Positions 35,827-44,728 of a stretch of DNA of 64,000 bases are shown here, piece after piece. Under the pieces are notes generated by a model. The model saw nothing but the letters and a program-made list of their open reading frames with translations, did no database searches and was not told the DNA's origin. Position 1 is the first letter of the stretch, and the number at the start of each line of letters is the position of its first letter. Source of the DNA: Desulfurivibrionaceae bacterium. GTDB lineage: Bacteria; Desulfobacterota; Desulfobulbia; Desulfobulbales; UBA5123. The stretch spans positions 1 through 64,000 of the forward strand of contig JAQYVW010000008.1 of NCBI GenBank assembly GCA_030145325.1, in the 5' to 3' direction. The position numbers and the translations under genes are program-made.

Positions 35827-36759
35827 ATGAATCGCAAAATACTAATCGCTGTGGATGGCTCACCACACAGTTTCAGTATCCTTCGTTATCTGGGAAAACT
35901 TTTTGCCGGGGCAAAGGAAATACAATTCCACCTTCTGTGCATCGTCCCCTGCGGAGAACATGCCCTGGGCGAGGATTGGCTCAAGGAAGATGACATAATC
36001 AACTCCCTTCCCCACGAGGCCCACAAACGTTGGCATCAAGCCAAACGTTACATGGGCGAAGCTCTTCTCCAACTGGCCCGACACGGCATTGATCCGGATC
36101 AAGTCTCCACCGAAACCAGAATCAAACGTACCAGTATCAGCGCCGACCTCCTCACGGAAGCACGGAATGGTGTGTACGACGCGGTACTCATCGGTCGCCG
36201 GGGCTTAAGCAAGGTGGAGTCTTTGTTCATGGGTAGTGTTTCCGAAAAAATCCTCACCCAGTGCCACGACCTACCCATTTGGTTGATTGACGGCCAGGTA
36301 CACTCCGACAAGTTTTTGGTTCCCATCGACGGCACCGTCCATTCCCTCCGTGCAGTGGATCACCTTGCCTTTATCCTGCAAAACTCACCCCATTCCGAAA
36401 TCACCCTTTTTCACTCATCAGCCTTCCTTGCCAGCAAAGGCGCAAGCGCCAAAGATGATTTCCAAGAGATATGGGGCAAGGAGTGGTGTGACCTGCACCT
36501 AAGCGACGAGAACAGCGTCTTTCACGCCCCCGAACAACTGCTCCTGGGAAGCGGCATCCCCGCCCAAAATATCCACCGCCTCCATACCCGTCGCGGCTTA
36601 CACCCCAGCAGACAAATTCTCAGACAAGCGATGGTGGATGAATACGGTACCATTGTCATGGGTCGACGCGGCAAAGAAACCAAGAAAGGATTAATTGGCA
36701 GCATCTCCGAGCCAGTTCTCCTGATGGCCGAAGGACTTGCCGTCTGGCTGGTGGGCTGA
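35827..36759 (+). CDS. Universal stress protein with two Usp domains
   Basis: The 310-residue protein contains two tandem Usp folds. The first starts KILIAVDGSPHSFSIL and ends with an ATP-type loop (IGRRGLSKVESLFMGSVSEKIL). The second ends VMGRRGKETKKGLIGSISEPVLLM. The G-x2-G-x9-G(S/T) type loop is recognisable in both, so nucleotide binding is possible. The start at 35827 (MNRKIL) has GGAG upstream. Confidence 0.88.
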   Translation: MNRKILIAVDGSPHSFSILRYLGKLFAGAKEIQFHLLCIVPCGEHALGEDWLKEDDIINSLPHEAHKRWHQAKRYMGEALLQLARHGIDPDQVSTETRIKRTSISADLLTEARNGVYDAVLIGRRGLSKVESLFMGSVSEKILTQCHDLPIWLIDGQVHSDKFLVPIDGTVHSLRAVDHLAFILQNSPHSEITLFHSSAFLASKGASAKDDFQEIWGKEWCDLHLSDENSVFHAPEQLLLGSGIPAQNIHRLHTRRGLHPSRQILRQAMVDEYGTIVMGRRGKETKKGLIGSISEPVLLMAEGLAVWLVG

Positions 36760-36828
36760 CCCCACTGTTTTCAGAAAGAAAACCCCTCCCGCAGAGCAAA
36801 ACAAATACTCTTTGCGGCAAAAATCAGG

Positions 36829-36850
36829 GCCAGCAACGCTGGCAATCTTT
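36829..36850 (+). terminator. Weak terminator-like hairpin after the USP gene
   Basis: GCCAGC-AAC-GCTGGC is a perfect 6-bp hairpin followed by AATCTTT. It is about 70 bases past the stop codon. Confidence 0.3.
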
Positions 36851-36865
36851 AGCAAACATTTATAA

Positions 36866-36946
36866 TGTCTTGAATGTTTAGAATTTTGTTCGAGATCGTT
36901 AAGCGAGATAACTCCCTTGACGAGAATAGATAGAGAATTATTCAAG
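36866..36946. repeat. Short copy of the GTTCGAGATC dispersed repeat
   Basis: The repeat begins TGTCTTGAATGTTTAG, contains TTTTGTTCGAGATC and AAGCGAGAT, and closes with GAGAATTATTCAAG, the inverse of the start of the 32850 copy. The internal part of the longer copy is missing. Confidence 0.45.
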
Positions 36947-36958
36947 ATTTCCCTCTGC

Positions 36959-38269
36959 TCAATGGAACTTGATCTTCGCCAATGCCCTTTCACCAAGACC
37001 AAAATCACGATCAAGCTGCCCCACGTCCAATTGAAATAGCAACCAGAACGGTCTATTGCCCTTAGCCGACGACTTTAACATTGGGTAAGCAATCTCAAAC
37101 CCTTTGCACCCCATGGGAGTGGCGGCATCAGCATGAAAAAGACTAATAACCCGGAAGGGGGAGTTCTTCTCTCCTTTAAAGGGAATGGTGCTGTAACTAT
37201 CCCCAACCTTAATTCGGCTGGCGCCAGTAACCGGGGAATAAGCGGCGATCACCTCTTTGTCCCGGTTCAGCACCACCAAACCAGCAATGGCAAAAAATGA
37301 TGGGTTCTGGCGGGCAAAATAACTTTGCAGAATCGCCTTCATTGCTCCGTCATCCCCCCCGCCGAGAGGTTCAACCAAGGCCTTACCCAGGAACCGGCTA
37401 TCCTCGACGATGCGGTTGGAAAAACTTAGCTTGCGCTGGTCGAGGATTTTTACCCCCTTGCTGAAAGAGGGAATCGCCACGCAAAAAGCAATAAGAAGTA
37501 ACCCCGCCAACCCCAGAGCCGGGATCAACCATTGCTTCATCCGTCGATACCGTTTCTCAAGTTTTTTGCTTTTGCTGACATCACGACCGAGAAAAATAAA
37601 ACCGTTAACATTGTGATGACCATCATAGAGAATAGTGGTACTGGTGGAGACATAGCGGATCTCCTCGTCCGGATGCCTGATGGGCAGAATCTTTTCAGAC
37701 AGAGACCTTCCGGCATAAATATCATCAATGAACTGCCGGTATTCCTCGGGGCTCTGGTACACCTCAGCCAGCGACTGCTCACGCATCTGCTCCCAGCTTC
37801 TGCCATGCAACCTTTCCGCAGCCATATTCCAAGCCAGGATCTTTCGATCCTGATCAGTCATAATCACCGCATCGGGCAGCTGATCACAAAATTCCTTGAG
37901 ACCATGAACCACTTTTGTGGTTTCTTGCAGACGGCGGGCCAGGGTTCTAGAGATCTTCGGAGCCAGGGTTGGATAATTGCCGATAAATTCGGTGACCCGG
38001 TCGGCCGGGATGCAAATCGCCTTCACCGGGGTTACGGCTTTAACGGTGGCGGTTCGTTTTTCTCCCAACAGGTAGGCCATCTCTCCCACCAGTGACTCAG
38101 GCTCAGAGATAACCGACAACTTCTTATCATCCTTGAAAATGGCCAGCTCCCCCTCCACCAACATATAAATATCCTGCGAAGGGTCACCTTCAGCAAAAAT
38201 GGTGTCACCAACGGCAAAGGATACGAGGTACTTGTCATGTTCCGGCAGGTTGGTCCCATTAGCCATCAT
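36959..38269 (-). CDS. Cyclic nucleotide-binding / PAS membrane sensor protein
   Basis: The 436-residue protein has a cyclic-nucleotide-binding domain at residues 12-115 with the phosphate-binding cassette GEMAYLLGEKRTA (62-74). A PAS domain follows at about 122-232, then one membrane helix at 247-268, and a C-terminal region of about 165 residues that should lie outside the cytoplasm and looks like a Cache-type sensor. There is no kinase, cyclase or DNA-binding output. The first codon overlaps the stop of the upstream lipoprotein gene, making it the fifth gene of the MCE lipid-transport operon. It might adjust transport in response to cAMP; this is inference. Confidence 0.75.
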   Translation of the reverse strand: MMANGTNLPEHDKYLVSFAVGDTIFAEGDPSQDIYMLVEGELAIFKDDKKLSVISEPESLVGEMAYLLGEKRTATVKAVTPVKAICIPADRVTEFIGNYPTLAPKISRTLARRLQETTKVVHGLKEFCDQLPDAVIMTDQDRKILAWNMAAERLHGRSWEQMREQSLAEVYQSPEEYRQFIDDIYAGRSLSEKILPIRHPDEEIRYVSTSTTILYDGHHNVNGFIFLGRDVSKSKKLEKRYRRMKQWLIPALGLAGLLLIAFCVAIPSFSKGVKILDQRKLSFSNRIVEDSRFLGKALVEPLGGGDDGAMKAILQSYFARQNPSFFAIAGLVVLNRDKEVIAAYSPVTGASRIKVGDSYSTIPFKGEKNSPFRVISLFHADAATPMGCKGFEIAYPMLKSSAKGNRPFWLLFQLDVGQLDRDFGLGERALAKIKFH

Positions 38270-38913
38270 TATTGCTGTTCCTGAGCGACAAAGGTTTGGT
38301 AGATATGGGTTGTGATTTGTGCCGATATATCAGCCATGGCCTCGCTCATTGCTGCCGCTACTTCCTGCGGAGACTTGGCAGCGCAAGGATTTTTGGCACT
38401 AAACTTCTCCTGAAAAAGAACCCGTTTGTCCAAAGCTGACTCCTGGGCATCAATAAAAGCCACTCGCAAGACGATTACGGCCTGCCAGCCACCCTGCTCA
38501 TCCCACTCCATAAACTTCTCCACCGCTCCCTCCAAAAGGTGGGTGTGGGGCAGCTTAGCGAACGGCGATGACACGGCCTGAAACAAGCCGCTCTGCTGTA
38601 GATCTCTACTCAGAAAATAGGTTACCAACTGGGCAGGCTGGACACGCCACCGGTGATAAAAATAGAGATTGCTACGATACTGCTTGTCCCGATAAACAAT
38701 CTGGTTGGTTTGTAGAATTGGGCTGGCTGAGAAATTATCCACCCGCAAGCGCACCGGAAGTCTTGCCTGGAGATGCGGCACCGGGGGGCTAGCATATTCG
38801 AGGTTATAATATTCAATCTGCGGTTCGCGCTGCTGGAGGCCACCACAGCCGGCCAGTAGCAAACACACGGCCAGCAGGGCCAAAAAAATATTCAGCTTTG
38901 GAATCATGGTCAT
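38269..38913 (-). CDS. ABC-type transport auxiliary lipoprotein (PqiC/DUF330-like)
   Basis: The 214-residue protein has a lipoprotein signal peptide with lipobox LLLAGC near residue 23. The mature part (EYYNLEYASP, RVDNFSASPILQTNQIVYRD, YHRWRVQPAQLVTYFLSRDL) matches the auxiliary lipoproteins of MCE transporters, which bridge the periplasm to the outer membrane. It directly follows the MlaD-like gene. Confidence 0.85.
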   Translation of the reverse strand: MTMIPKLNIFLALLAVCLLLAGCGGLQQREPQIEYYNLEYASPPVPHLQARLPVRLRVDNFSASPILQTNQIVYRDKQYRSNLYFYHRWRVQPAQLVTYFLSRDLQQSGLFQAVSSPFAKLPHTHLLEGAVEKFMEWDEQGGWQAVIVLRVAFIDAQESALDKRVLFQEKFSAKNPCAAKSPQEVAAAMSEAMADISAQITTHIYQTFVAQEQQ

Positions 38914-38942
38914 CCCTCTTTGGTTAAAAAAATTATCCTTAC

Positions 38943-39908
38943 CTACTGACCACCCTGCGTAGCGGGAAATCGCCGGGCCGGCGGGGCGCTGAACAGTAAT
39001 CGGGATGGCTGATTATTCAGCTGCTCCATAAGTTGTCGCAACTGCAAAGTCGCCTCTTCGACATCCTTGCCGGCCATATGCAGGTGACGGTTAACCGTAT
39101 TAATGCTGCTATCGGTGGAGTCGGTCAACTCAGCCATCTCACCCAACAACAGGTCCGCTTTATTAACCGAACGATTCAACGAAACGATGGTTCCCTGTAA
39201 ACCGACCATAACCCCATCCCAGCGGGCTGGATCCAAGTCAGCATTAAGACTCGTCAGGGATTTTTTCAATTCGCCAGAAACCCCTTTCAAATCGAGATCA
39301 ACAATGGCCTGATTTAAGTTATCCAGAGTTACATTGGCCTTGTTGCCAATGCCTACCACGTCCGTTTTTACCACCGCCTGGTCGATATGATCCAGGGTTG
39401 CCGCCAACCGTTTTGAAATACCGCCCACATCCAAAGCGTTAAGCTTCTGAATCACCTCATCGATGCCGCGAAATAGTTCACTGATCTCCGATGGCCTGGA
39501 GGCCAAAACTGGATATTCGGTGGGGAAATGCAGCTCTGGACTGCTGCTTCTATCCTCAGGGAGACAGCGATCCAGCTCGATAAACATCGAACCGGTGATT
39601 CCCACCACCTTCAATTGGGCGATCAAGTTGTTATCAAGCTTAAGTTCAGATTCAATCTTAACAATCACCTCAATGAGCCGCGAATCAGCTGCCACCCCGA
39701 TCCGCTCAACCCTGCCAATGGCAACCCCCCGATATTTTACCGGCGAATCGATGGCCAGCCCTTGCACCGATTCATTAAAATAAACTGCATAATAACTGCC
39801 TTTCTCGAAAAAACGGCTCATCCCCAGCCAGATGATGGCCACCACCGCAATGGCAAGGCCACCGGCCACGAACAAGCCAACCCAGAATTTTGTTTTTTTG
39901 TCTGTCAT
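38943..39908 (-). CDS. mlaD: MCE-domain substrate-binding protein (MlaD-like)
   Basis: The 321-residue protein has an N-terminal membrane anchor (residues 7-30), one MCE domain (about 38-115: VQGLAIDSPVKYRGVAIGRVERIG) and a long helical tail with repeated NLNQAI/LDHIDQAV words, expected to form a hydrophobic tunnel. It binds lipids between the inner and outer membranes. It is longer than E. coli MlaD (183 residues) because of the tail. Confidence 0.92.
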   Translation of the reverse strand: MTDKKTKFWVGLFVAGGLAIAVVAIIWLGMSRFFEKGSYYAVYFNESVQGLAIDSPVKYRGVAIGRVERIGVAADSRLIEVIVKIESELKLDNNLIAQLKVVGITGSMFIELDRCLPEDRSSSPELHFPTEYPVLASRPSEISELFRGIDEVIQKLNALDVGGISKRLAATLDHIDQAVVKTDVVGIGNKANVTLDNLNQAIVDLDLKGVSGELKKSLTSLNADLDPARWDGVMVGLQGTIVSLNRSVNKADLLLGEMAELTDSTDSSINTVNRHLHMAGKDVEEATLQLRQLMEQLNNQPSRLLFSAPPARRFPATQGGQ

Positions 39909-39944
39909 CTATTCTTGCCTTTTATTGCTCATGCCGAGATGGCC

Positions 39945-40733
39945 TTATTCTAAACCAGTTTTATGCGGAGAAGGTTCCCGATTGAAAAACTGCCGTACAT
40001 AACTATTTTGACTGTTCTCTCGCAGATGAGCCGGATCACCAGCAGCGATGATCCCTTTGGCTCGTTTATCCAACATGATGATCCGGTCAGCCACCGTATA
40101 AATGCTGTCCAGTTCGTGGGTAACGATAATCATGGTGGTGCCGAGGGTTTTATTAAGATGGAGAATCAACTGGTCAAGCTCCGCCGAACTAATGGGATCC
40201 AGACCGGCTGAAGGTTCATCAAAAAAGAGGATCTGGGGATTGAGGGCCATGGCCCTTGCTAAACCGGCTCGTTTTTTCATCCCGCCACTGATCTCAGCAG
40301 GCAAATGATGCTCGTAACCAGCCAGATTAACCAGCGCAAGCTTCATCCTGACCAGCGTATCGATATGTGTTTGCGGCAGGTCGGTATACTCCTGGAGCGG
40401 CAAGGCGACGTTTTCGGCCAAAGTCATGGAGCCAAACAGAGCCCCGCTCTGGAAGAGAATTCCGCACTGGCGAAGAACCCGTTGCAAATTTTGTTCATCG
40501 GTGAGAGCAAGATCGTTAATGGTGATGGAACCGGCCATGGGTGGGCAAAGCCCGATCAGGTGTTTGAGCAGAGTACTTTTACCGCAACCGCTGCCGCCAA
40601 GGATAACAAAGATCTCACCCTCTAAAACGTCGAAATTAAGATCTTTGAGGATCACCTCTTCGCCATATCCCGCCACCAGATCCCGAACCTTAATTACCGG
40701 CTTAGCAGTGGCATGTTTACTATCACTCCTCAT
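39945..40733 (-). CDS. mlaF: Lipid-transport ABC ATPase (MlaF-like)
   Basis: The 262-residue ATPase has Walker A GGSGCGKSTLLKHL, signature EISGGMKKRAGLARAMA, Walker B ILFFDEPSAGLDP and switch His VTHELDS; GGMKKR is typical of MlaF/Ttg2A. I start at 40733 (MRSDSKHA) with AAGGGA directly upstream; the track extension lies in the permease gene. It powers the MlaE-like permease. Confidence 0.93.
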   Translation of the reverse strand: MRSDSKHATAKPVIKVRDLVAGYGEEVILKDLNFDVLEGEIFVILGGSGCGKSTLLKHLIGLCPPMAGSITINDLALTDEQNLQRVLRQCGILFQSGALFGSMTLAENVALPLQEYTDLPQTHIDTLVRMKLALVNLAGYEHHLPAEISGGMKKRAGLARAMALNPQILFFDEPSAGLDPISSAELDQLILHLNKTLGTTMIIVTHELDSIYTVADRIIMLDKRAKGIIAAGDPAHLRENSQNSYVRQFFNREPSPHKTGLE

Positions 40734-40737
40734 TCCC

Positions 40738-41901
40738 TTAGCCCTCCCAGTAACGCAGCATAACCACCAACAACGAGTCACTGAGAATAATCAAAAAGAT
40801 GCTACTCACCACAGCCGAGGTGGTGGCGCGACCAACCCCGGCCGCCCCTCCTTCCACCTGAAAACCACGTAAACAGCCGGTCCAAGAGATTAGCAGAGCA
40901 AAAATAACAGCCTTGCCGAAGCCCCAGAAAACATCAAAGAGGTCAAGGGTGCTAATGGTCTGAGCGATGTAACCGTTAAAGGTCAGATCCAACATGGATA
41001 CACCCACCAACAGACCACCAAGAATCGCGAAGAGATCGGAGAAAAGGGTCAAGAGCGGCATCACCAAAACGGTGGCGATTAAACGCGGCATGACCAGAAA
41101 AACATGGGGATCAATGCCCATGGTAAAGAGAGCGTCAACCTCCTCGGAGATCTTCATGGTGCCGATCTCAGCGGCAAAAGCCGAGCCGGAACGGCCAGCA
41201 ACAAGGATCGCGGTCATGATTGGCCCCAGTTCCCTGGTCATGGACAAGCTAACCAGGGAAGCCACGTAGATATTGGCCCCGAACTGGGCCAACTGTACCG
41301 AGGACATAAAAGCCATGATCAGACCAAGCAGAAAACTGATCAAAGCGACAATGGGCAGGGCGTCAACCCCTACTTTCTTCATAAAAAGAAGGGTATCGTT
41401 CCCCCGGAGCAGACGGGGATGGGAACAAACCCGCAACAAGGAAAGACAAGTGTCACCTAGAAAGATCAAGCTGTGGCGCAGAGACGAAAATGCCCCCAGA
41501 GTAAAGATGCCCAGATTAGTGATTGAGTCAGTCCGTTTGCGTTTTGTTGTCGTGATCTCGGGTTGGCAGAGGTCATTAAAACGATGCCTATCCAGCATCT
41601 CGGCCACCCCCTCCGGGATATTTTCCATCCGCAAACGACCATTACGAGCAGAGACGCTGGTGACAAAACCCACCAAAACCGCCACCCCAAAATCATCGAT
41701 ATATTCAACCCCGGCCAAGTCAAGAAACAGCTGTGGCACTTTCTCTTTGTTGAGTAAGGCAACAAAATCGTTGATCACTTGGGGCGCGGAAAGCTCATCC
41801 AAATGCCCGGCAAGGGCAACAAACAGACTGCCGGGTTGGTCACGATTTACCTGGATACGGCAACGGGCTGGAGGGGTAACGCTGCTTAGCGACGATGGCA
41901 T
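40738..41901 (-). CDS. mlaE: MlaE-family permease with N-terminal STAS (MlaB-like) domain
   Basis: Residues about 20-115 form a STAS domain (VALAGHLDELSAPQV, LFLDLAGVEYIDDFGVAVLV) like MlaB, fused to an MlaE permease with about five helices (VDALPIVALISFLLGLI, MTRELGPIMTAILVAGRSGSAFAAEIGTM). In E. coli MlaB is a separate subunit; here it is built into the permease. The ATG at 41901 (MPSSLSS) is preferred to 41943, with low certainty because neither has a good ribosome-binding site. Confidence 0.9.
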   Translation of the reverse strand: MPSSLSSVTPPARCRIQVNRDQPGSLFVALAGHLDELSAPQVINDFVALLNKEKVPQLFLDLAGVEYIDDFGVAVLVGFVTSVSARNGRLRMENIPEGVAEMLDRHRFNDLCQPEITTTKRKRTDSITNLGIFTLGAFSSLRHSLIFLGDTCLSLLRVCSHPRLLRGNDTLLFMKKVGVDALPIVALISFLLGLIMAFMSSVQLAQFGANIYVASLVSLSMTRELGPIMTAILVAGRSGSAFAAEIGTMKISEEVDALFTMGIDPHVFLVMPRLIATVLVMPLLTLFSDLFAILGGLLVGVSMLDLTFNGYIAQTISTLDLFDVFWGFGKAVIFALLISWTGCLRGFQVEGGAAGVGRATTSAVVSSIFLIILSDSLLVVMLRYWEG

Positions 41902-42036
41902 TAATGGTTCACACAGTGAATGGGAAATTACACCCCGACACAACCTGGGCAGTTAATTTTTTTGATCTCTGTTGGCGAGATTAGATATTTTTACCTTGTT
42001 GACGTTGGTTTCGCAAGGCGCTGGACAGCCCCCAAC

Positions 42037-42843
42037 TCAGACGAAGAGAACCTGATAGATAGCGAACAGGGCACAGGTGGCGAAAATACCGCCAAAGGCC
42101 GCATATAAAGCAATGGTGGCAAGAATCATCTTGTAGAGCTTGGCCCCGTAGACCCGCTTCATGGCAAGAAACAGGTAGATCACCGTGCTGACCAAGGCCA
42201 AGATGAAACCAATGGGCTTCTGAACCATATATAAGGGCAGGAAAAACATGTCCCGGAGGAAAGAAAACGACATCAAATGCAGGCAGAAGATCAAGTGCTC
42301 GACGTAATATCGTTTCTTGGCAAGAAATATAAGCTTAAAAACCACAGCGTAGATAAAAATGGCCAAAAACAGAAGCAACGAGATCTTGTTGTTCAACTGC
42401 TGATTGATGGTGCGATAAAATAGCTCATCGCTTAAAGAGCCAAGAAGTTGCTGCTTGGCTTGGATGGCTGGCAGCAAACGGTTGGTTAAGTCAAATTTAA
42501 CCAAGTGGCGAATATCAAGCAGGGCCGCCTTAGCGAAGAAGGAAAAACTGAAAAAGTACAGCATGCTCAAGACAAGATAGAGCCTGATCGGGCGGATATA
42601 TTTCTTCTTCCGCCCCAACAGATATTCATCGGTGAGCTGCCCTGGCTTTGTCACCAATAAGAGGATGGTTTTAAAGATCTTGGCATCTATATGAATGAGT
42701 TGGTAGATGATCTCGTGGAAATAATGCCGCAAAGCAAATTCATGGCGAAGGTGGATTTTCTCTCCACATTTAGAGCAGTATTTTCCGGCCAGAGGCTCGC
42801 CACAGGTGGCGCAAGGGGGGGTATTGATGGAGTCTACGGTCAA
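42037..42843 (-). CDS. DUF3667-like membrane protein with zinc ribbon
   Basis: The 268-residue protein starts with a CxxC-x(n)-CxxC ribbon (PCATCGEPLAGKYCSKCGEK), then the segment PGQLTDEYLLGRKKKYIRPIRLYL typical of DUF3667, followed by four or five membrane helices. Function is unknown. It is upstream of and in the same direction as the MCE operon, but with about 135 bases between them. Confidence 0.75.
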   Translation of the reverse strand: MTVDSINTPPCATCGEPLAGKYCSKCGEKIHLRHEFALRHYFHEIIYQLIHIDAKIFKTILLLVTKPGQLTDEYLLGRKKKYIRPIRLYLVLSMLYFFSFSFFAKAALLDIRHLVKFDLTNRLLPAIQAKQQLLGSLSDELFYRTINQQLNNKISLLLFLAIFIYAVVFKLIFLAKKRYYVEHLIFCLHLMSFSFLRDMFFLPLYMVQKPIGFILALVSTVIYLFLAMKRVYGAKLYKMILATIALYAAFGGIFATCALFAIYQVLFV

Positions 42844-42909
42844 TTAACTTAAAAGGAAAAAGTCTCCGCGACCAACCGCAGGATTACCCACAAGGATTTC
42901 CCCACTTGC

Positions 42910-43446
42910 TCATCCCACCTGCAATGGTCGCCAAGCCACTGCACATTCCCCCTTGGCGGCGGCAAAATAGGCGGTATCACCGCTAATGGTGACGGAAAGA
43001 TTCATCGTTCGTTTCACCAGCGTTGCCAGCGCCTGGATACCTTCCCACGGAAACTGAAAAACAGAAACCGGCAGCTCATTGAACTTTTCTTGCCCCTGAG
43101 CCCACCAAGTATCTGATTTTGAATTGAAACTATAAACCCTCACCGCAGCCGAAAGCCGGGTGGCTTTTCTTATTCTTTCCACCGCCGGTTCCCCCACATC
43201 AATCCATAGTGATATTCGATCATCCAAGGTACAAGCCCAGATATCCGGTTCTTCCACCGCACAAAGACCTTTTGTGAAGACTAAATACTCCTCAGCATTA
43301 ATACAAAAGGCAAGAACTCGAGCCATCATCCGCTCAAGTGTCTCCGAAGGGTGTTGCGCAACGGTCAAGTTGAGGGTGTCGTAAAAATCGCGGTCGGTAT
43401 CAACTAGATCAATTTTCAATTTATAGATGGTCGGCTTCAAGGCCAT
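42910..43446 (-). CDS. YaeQ family protein
   Basis: The 178-residue protein begins MALKPTIYKLKIDLVDTDRDFYDTLNLT and continues with HPSETLERMMARVLAFCIN and PDIWACTLDDRISLWIDVG, the conserved blocks of YaeQ, a PD-(D/E)xK-fold family of unclear function. The length matches the family (about 180). Confidence 0.9.
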   Translation of the reverse strand: MALKPTIYKLKIDLVDTDRDFYDTLNLTVAQHPSETLERMMARVLAFCINAEEYLVFTKGLCAVEEPDIWACTLDDRISLWIDVGEPAVERIRKATRLSAAVRVYSFNSKSDTWWAQGQEKFNELPVSVFQFPWEGIQALATLVKRTMNLSVTISGDTAYFAAAKGECAVAWRPLQVG

Positions 43447-43756
43447 GGGTAATTAGTCTCCATAAGCAAGCGCCCACGCCTTACAGCTATGGACTCTTAA
43501 TATTATTTCATATTGATTAAGAGGATGATTCCGAAGTCATATGGTAAAAGCAAGGGCAGGATATGCAATTGTTAACAGTGGCGAGATGATTTAGCCATCA
43601 CAATTCGACAACAAAGACAAGGATCGCCTCACCTTGTACCCTGTAAGGAAAACTTAAAAAAAAACGTCTAAAACCCTCAGTCGTTGCCAGCCTGGTTTTT
43701 TGTGAGTAGCATCGGCCACAGCCGATCAGAAATAATCCTGCGAGCAAACACATCCC
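43447..43756. other. Intergenic region, nothing recognised
   Basis: This is the shared upstream region of yaeQ and the gene at 43757. An 8-bp inverted repeat CTCTTAAT/ATTAAGAG with a 14-base spacer occurs near 43494. The track ORF at 43598 on the minus strand has no ribosome-binding site and overlaps the gene opposite. Confidence 0.4.
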
Positions 43757-44533
43757 ATGACCATGGCACCCTCTATTTCTATCCCCCCAAACTCTCCAAC
43801 CCACTGTTCTGGATATTGTCGCCGTTGCGGCAGAGATCATCTCCTCGAACAAGGCGGAAGCAGAAAAGAGGCCCTGACCCTGATGGCTGAACTTGAAAAA
43901 ATGGGCCGGATAGACCTCTTGGCCAGCGACCAAGAAGCCGACCCTCATCTTAGCCTAAACTATCTGGATGGCCCGGCCCTCGGGCAGATGTTCGGGGTTC
44001 TGGAATACCAAGCCCCAGATGGTAAGCGGGGCGTATTGCGTGCCTTTTCAGGTCAATACAACGGCAGGTGGCAGGTGGCAGGATGGGCCCCCCCTCTCTT
44101 TGCGGAAGAGATCTGGCAGGAGACAAATTACCCCATGGAGCGACAGATTAAAGCTCTTAGCCAAATCATCCAACAGCTACCCACCGACGATCTCCACCGT
44201 TTGCAACTGATTCAAAAACGCCGAGCCCTTTCACAACAACTAATGAAGGATCTCCACGCCGTCTACTGCCTCAATAATTTCCGCGGTGAAAGCAAATCCC
44301 TTGCCGATGTCTTTCTGGACAAGAAGGGCATTCCCACCGGCACCGGCGACTGTTGCGCCCCCAAACTGCTTAACTACGCCGCCCGCCATCGGCTAACTCC
44401 CCTTGGCATCAGCGAGTTTTACATGGGTCGGCAAAATCGTTCCCAGACCAAACAACATGGAGCTTTCTACCCATCTTGTTCAGGAAAGTGCCAACCCATT
44501 CTCGGTTTTCTACTCTGCGGCCTGGATGATTAA
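43757..44533 (+). CDS. Stand-alone protein like the N-terminal domain of large RluA-type pseudouridine synthases
   Basis: From memory of the family, the blocks GQMFGVLEYQAPDGKRGVLR, LRAFSGQYNGRWQVAGWAPP, GIPTGTGDCCAPKLLNYAA and FYPSCSGKCQPILGFLLCGL match the N-terminal extension of some RluA-family proteins. The 258-residue ORF stops right after GLDD, where those proteins continue into the catalytic domain. No RluA catalytic motif follows in any frame. It also has a Cys-rich head (CSGYCRRCGRDHLL). It could be an authentic one-domain protein or a truncated gene. The ribosome-binding site is weak. Confidence 0.6.
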   Translation: MTMAPSISIPPNSPTHCSGYCRRCGRDHLLEQGGSRKEALTLMAELEKMGRIDLLASDQEADPHLSLNYLDGPALGQMFGVLEYQAPDGKRGVLRAFSGQYNGRWQVAGWAPPLFAEEIWQETNYPMERQIKALSQIIQQLPTDDLHRLQLIQKRRALSQQLMKDLHAVYCLNNFRGESKSLADVFLDKKGIPTGTGDCCAPKLLNYAARHRLTPLGISEFYMGRQNRSQTKQHGAFYPSCSGKCQPILGFLLCGLDD

Positions 44534-44657
44534 AACACCCTCTCTTTTCGACAATTCAGCCGCCACCTTCTTTTATCCAGCCCCAAAGTACCATCTGGAC
44601 TATTATGGGCAGAACCAACTACTGTTACCAATACTACGGCAAAAACTCGCTCTATGA

Positions 44658-44684
44658 CTTGTCCAAGACAAGATCTTGGACAAG
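44658..44684. repeat. Perfect 11-bp inverted repeat with five-base loop
   Basis: CTTGTCCAAGA and TCTTGGACAAG flank CAAGA, about 125 bases after the preceding stop. No T run follows on either strand, so it is not a simple terminator. Confidence 0.5.
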
Positions 44685-44728
44685 AAACGAGACTCATTAA
44701 TGAACTCAGCACTGGTTAAAAGGGCATC

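Noticed and set aside
44403-44657. ORF overlapping the end of the RluA-like domain gene, considered as a frameshifted continuation
   Set aside because: Its translation lacks pseudouridine synthase motifs and overlaps conserved residues of the main frame; a shadow.
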